Assembly: GCA_003648985.1 (NCBI GenBank)
Contig: QMQQ01000031.1
Location: 1-5,101 of the forward strand
Source of the DNA: Candidatus Woesearchaeota archaeon
GTDB taxonomy: Archaea; Nanobdellota; Nanobdellia; Woesearchaeales; B54-G15
DNA: 5,101 nt
Direction: 5' to 3'
Part shown: in pieces, positions 4,621 to 5,101 of the stretch
How the letters are laid out: every line of letters starts with the position of its first letter
Numbering within the stretch: position 1 is the stretch's first letter
The notes under the pieces: generated by a model
Seen by the model: the letters and a program-made list of their open reading frames with translations, nothing else
What the model was told of the DNA's origin: nothing
Database searches by the model: none
Made by a program: the position numbers and the translations under genes

Positions 4621-5101
4621 ATGATTAGTAAGGAAAGGAAGAAGGAAATAGTGCAGAATTTACTAAAACAGATTAAGGAATCTTCTGCTGTTTATTTTGC
4701 TAATATCCAGAAAATAGATACCAAAACTCTGAATAAATTTCGAGGAGAACTAAAGAAACACGATACCCGCGCTCAAGTGGTGAAGAAAACATTAACAAGA
4801 ATAGCATTTAATCAATCCGGCTATAAACAGGATTGGGATAAGATATTACAGGGATCTGTATTAGTGCAGTTTAGTTGTGGAGATCCTTTAGAGACCGCTA
4901 AAGTATTAAAGAAATTTTCACAAGAGAATGAGAATTTCCAAATCTTAGGAGGAATAGTAAATAAGAAGTTTGTTTCTTCTGCGGAGATATTGCAATTAGC
5001 TTCCATACCTGCTCCAGAAGTTTTGTGGGGTCGGTTAGCAGGTTCTCTATTATCTCCTCTTCAAAGATTGGTAATGGGATTGATGAATCCTTATTATAAA
5101 C
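4621..5101 (+). CDS. rplJ: 50S ribosomal protein L10 (3'-truncated)
   Basis: The first 160 codons of L10 (family length about 165-175) run off the right edge without a stop. It starts MISKERKKEIVQNL; family features are SAVYFANIQKIDTKTLNKFRGELKK (residues 22-46), the VVKKTLTRIAF segment, SVLVQF near 80, FQILGGIVNKKFVS (about 110-123) and the C-terminal helix LASIPAPEVLWGRLAGSLLSPLQRLV. L10 anchors the L7/L12 stalk on the large subunit next to the GTPase centre and recruits translation factors. The start is ATG 4621, 34 bases beyond the terminator's T-run, without a clear Shine-Dalgarno. The L10 leader directly upstream implies autoregulation. rplL is expected next but lies outside the window. 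Confidence 0.95.
   Translation, partial: MISKERKKEIVQNLLKQIKESSAVYFANIQKIDTKTLNKFRGELKKHDTRAQVVKKTLTRIAFNQSGYKQDWDKILQGSVLVQFSCGDPLETAKVLKKFSQENENFQILGGIVNKKFVSSAEILQLASIPAPEVLWGRLAGSLLSPLQRLVMGLMNPYYK

Overview
The window is AT-rich and carries an operon-like run of minor type IV pilin (pseudopilin) genes, followed by the start of the ribosomal protein L10 gene behind its RNA leader. The gene style points to a Candidate Phyla Radiation bacterium (Patescibacteria, most likely Parcubacteria-like). The signs are short, tightly packed or overlapping genes, almost no Shine-Dalgarno sequences, pilins with added repeat or adhesin-like domains, a free-standing four-helix-bundle (23S rRNA intervening-sequence family) gene, and low GC. 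TGA is used as a stop (4406-4408) and is not read as glycine, so the SR1/Gracilibacteria code is not supported. The taxonomic call is an inference from style, not from a marker phylogeny.

Layout, all on the + strand. (1) 1-835: 3' part of a GspH/FimT-like pseudopilin whose prepilin signal lies off the left edge; its C-terminus carries a four-unit Trp/Cys repeat array. (2) 868-1545: a membrane-anchored, cysteine-rich protein with adhesin-like features. (3) 1604-2557: a PilV/GspI-like prepilin with a discoidin-like C-terminal module. (4) About 2555-3061: a four-helix-bundle gene (2604-2987) bracketed by inverted GAATATAG/CTAAATTC repeats and two palindromes, which looks like a cassette dropped between pilin genes. 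(5) 2977-4014: a PilW/GspJ-like prepilin with a second copy of the Trp/Cys array inserted inside its pilin domain. (6) 4001-4408: a PilX/GspK-like minor pilin. (7) 4432-4620: a strong sigma70-type promoter, an L10 leader RNA and an overlapping intrinsic terminator. (8) 4621 to the end: rplJ, truncated at the right edge.

Read together, the pilin genes follow the H-I-J-K order of the minor pilins that prime and cap type IV pili and type II secretion pseudopili. The extra genes and modules (Trp/Cys arrays, discoidin-like domain, Cys-rich anchored protein) would sit at the fibre tip or cell surface. The most interesting hypothesis is a modular tip complex for attachment, in which the same repeat cassette has been placed on two different pilins and a mobile-looking four-helix-bundle cassette has supplied the start codon and leader of one of them. 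The rplJ block is a separate, conventional autoregulated transcription unit.
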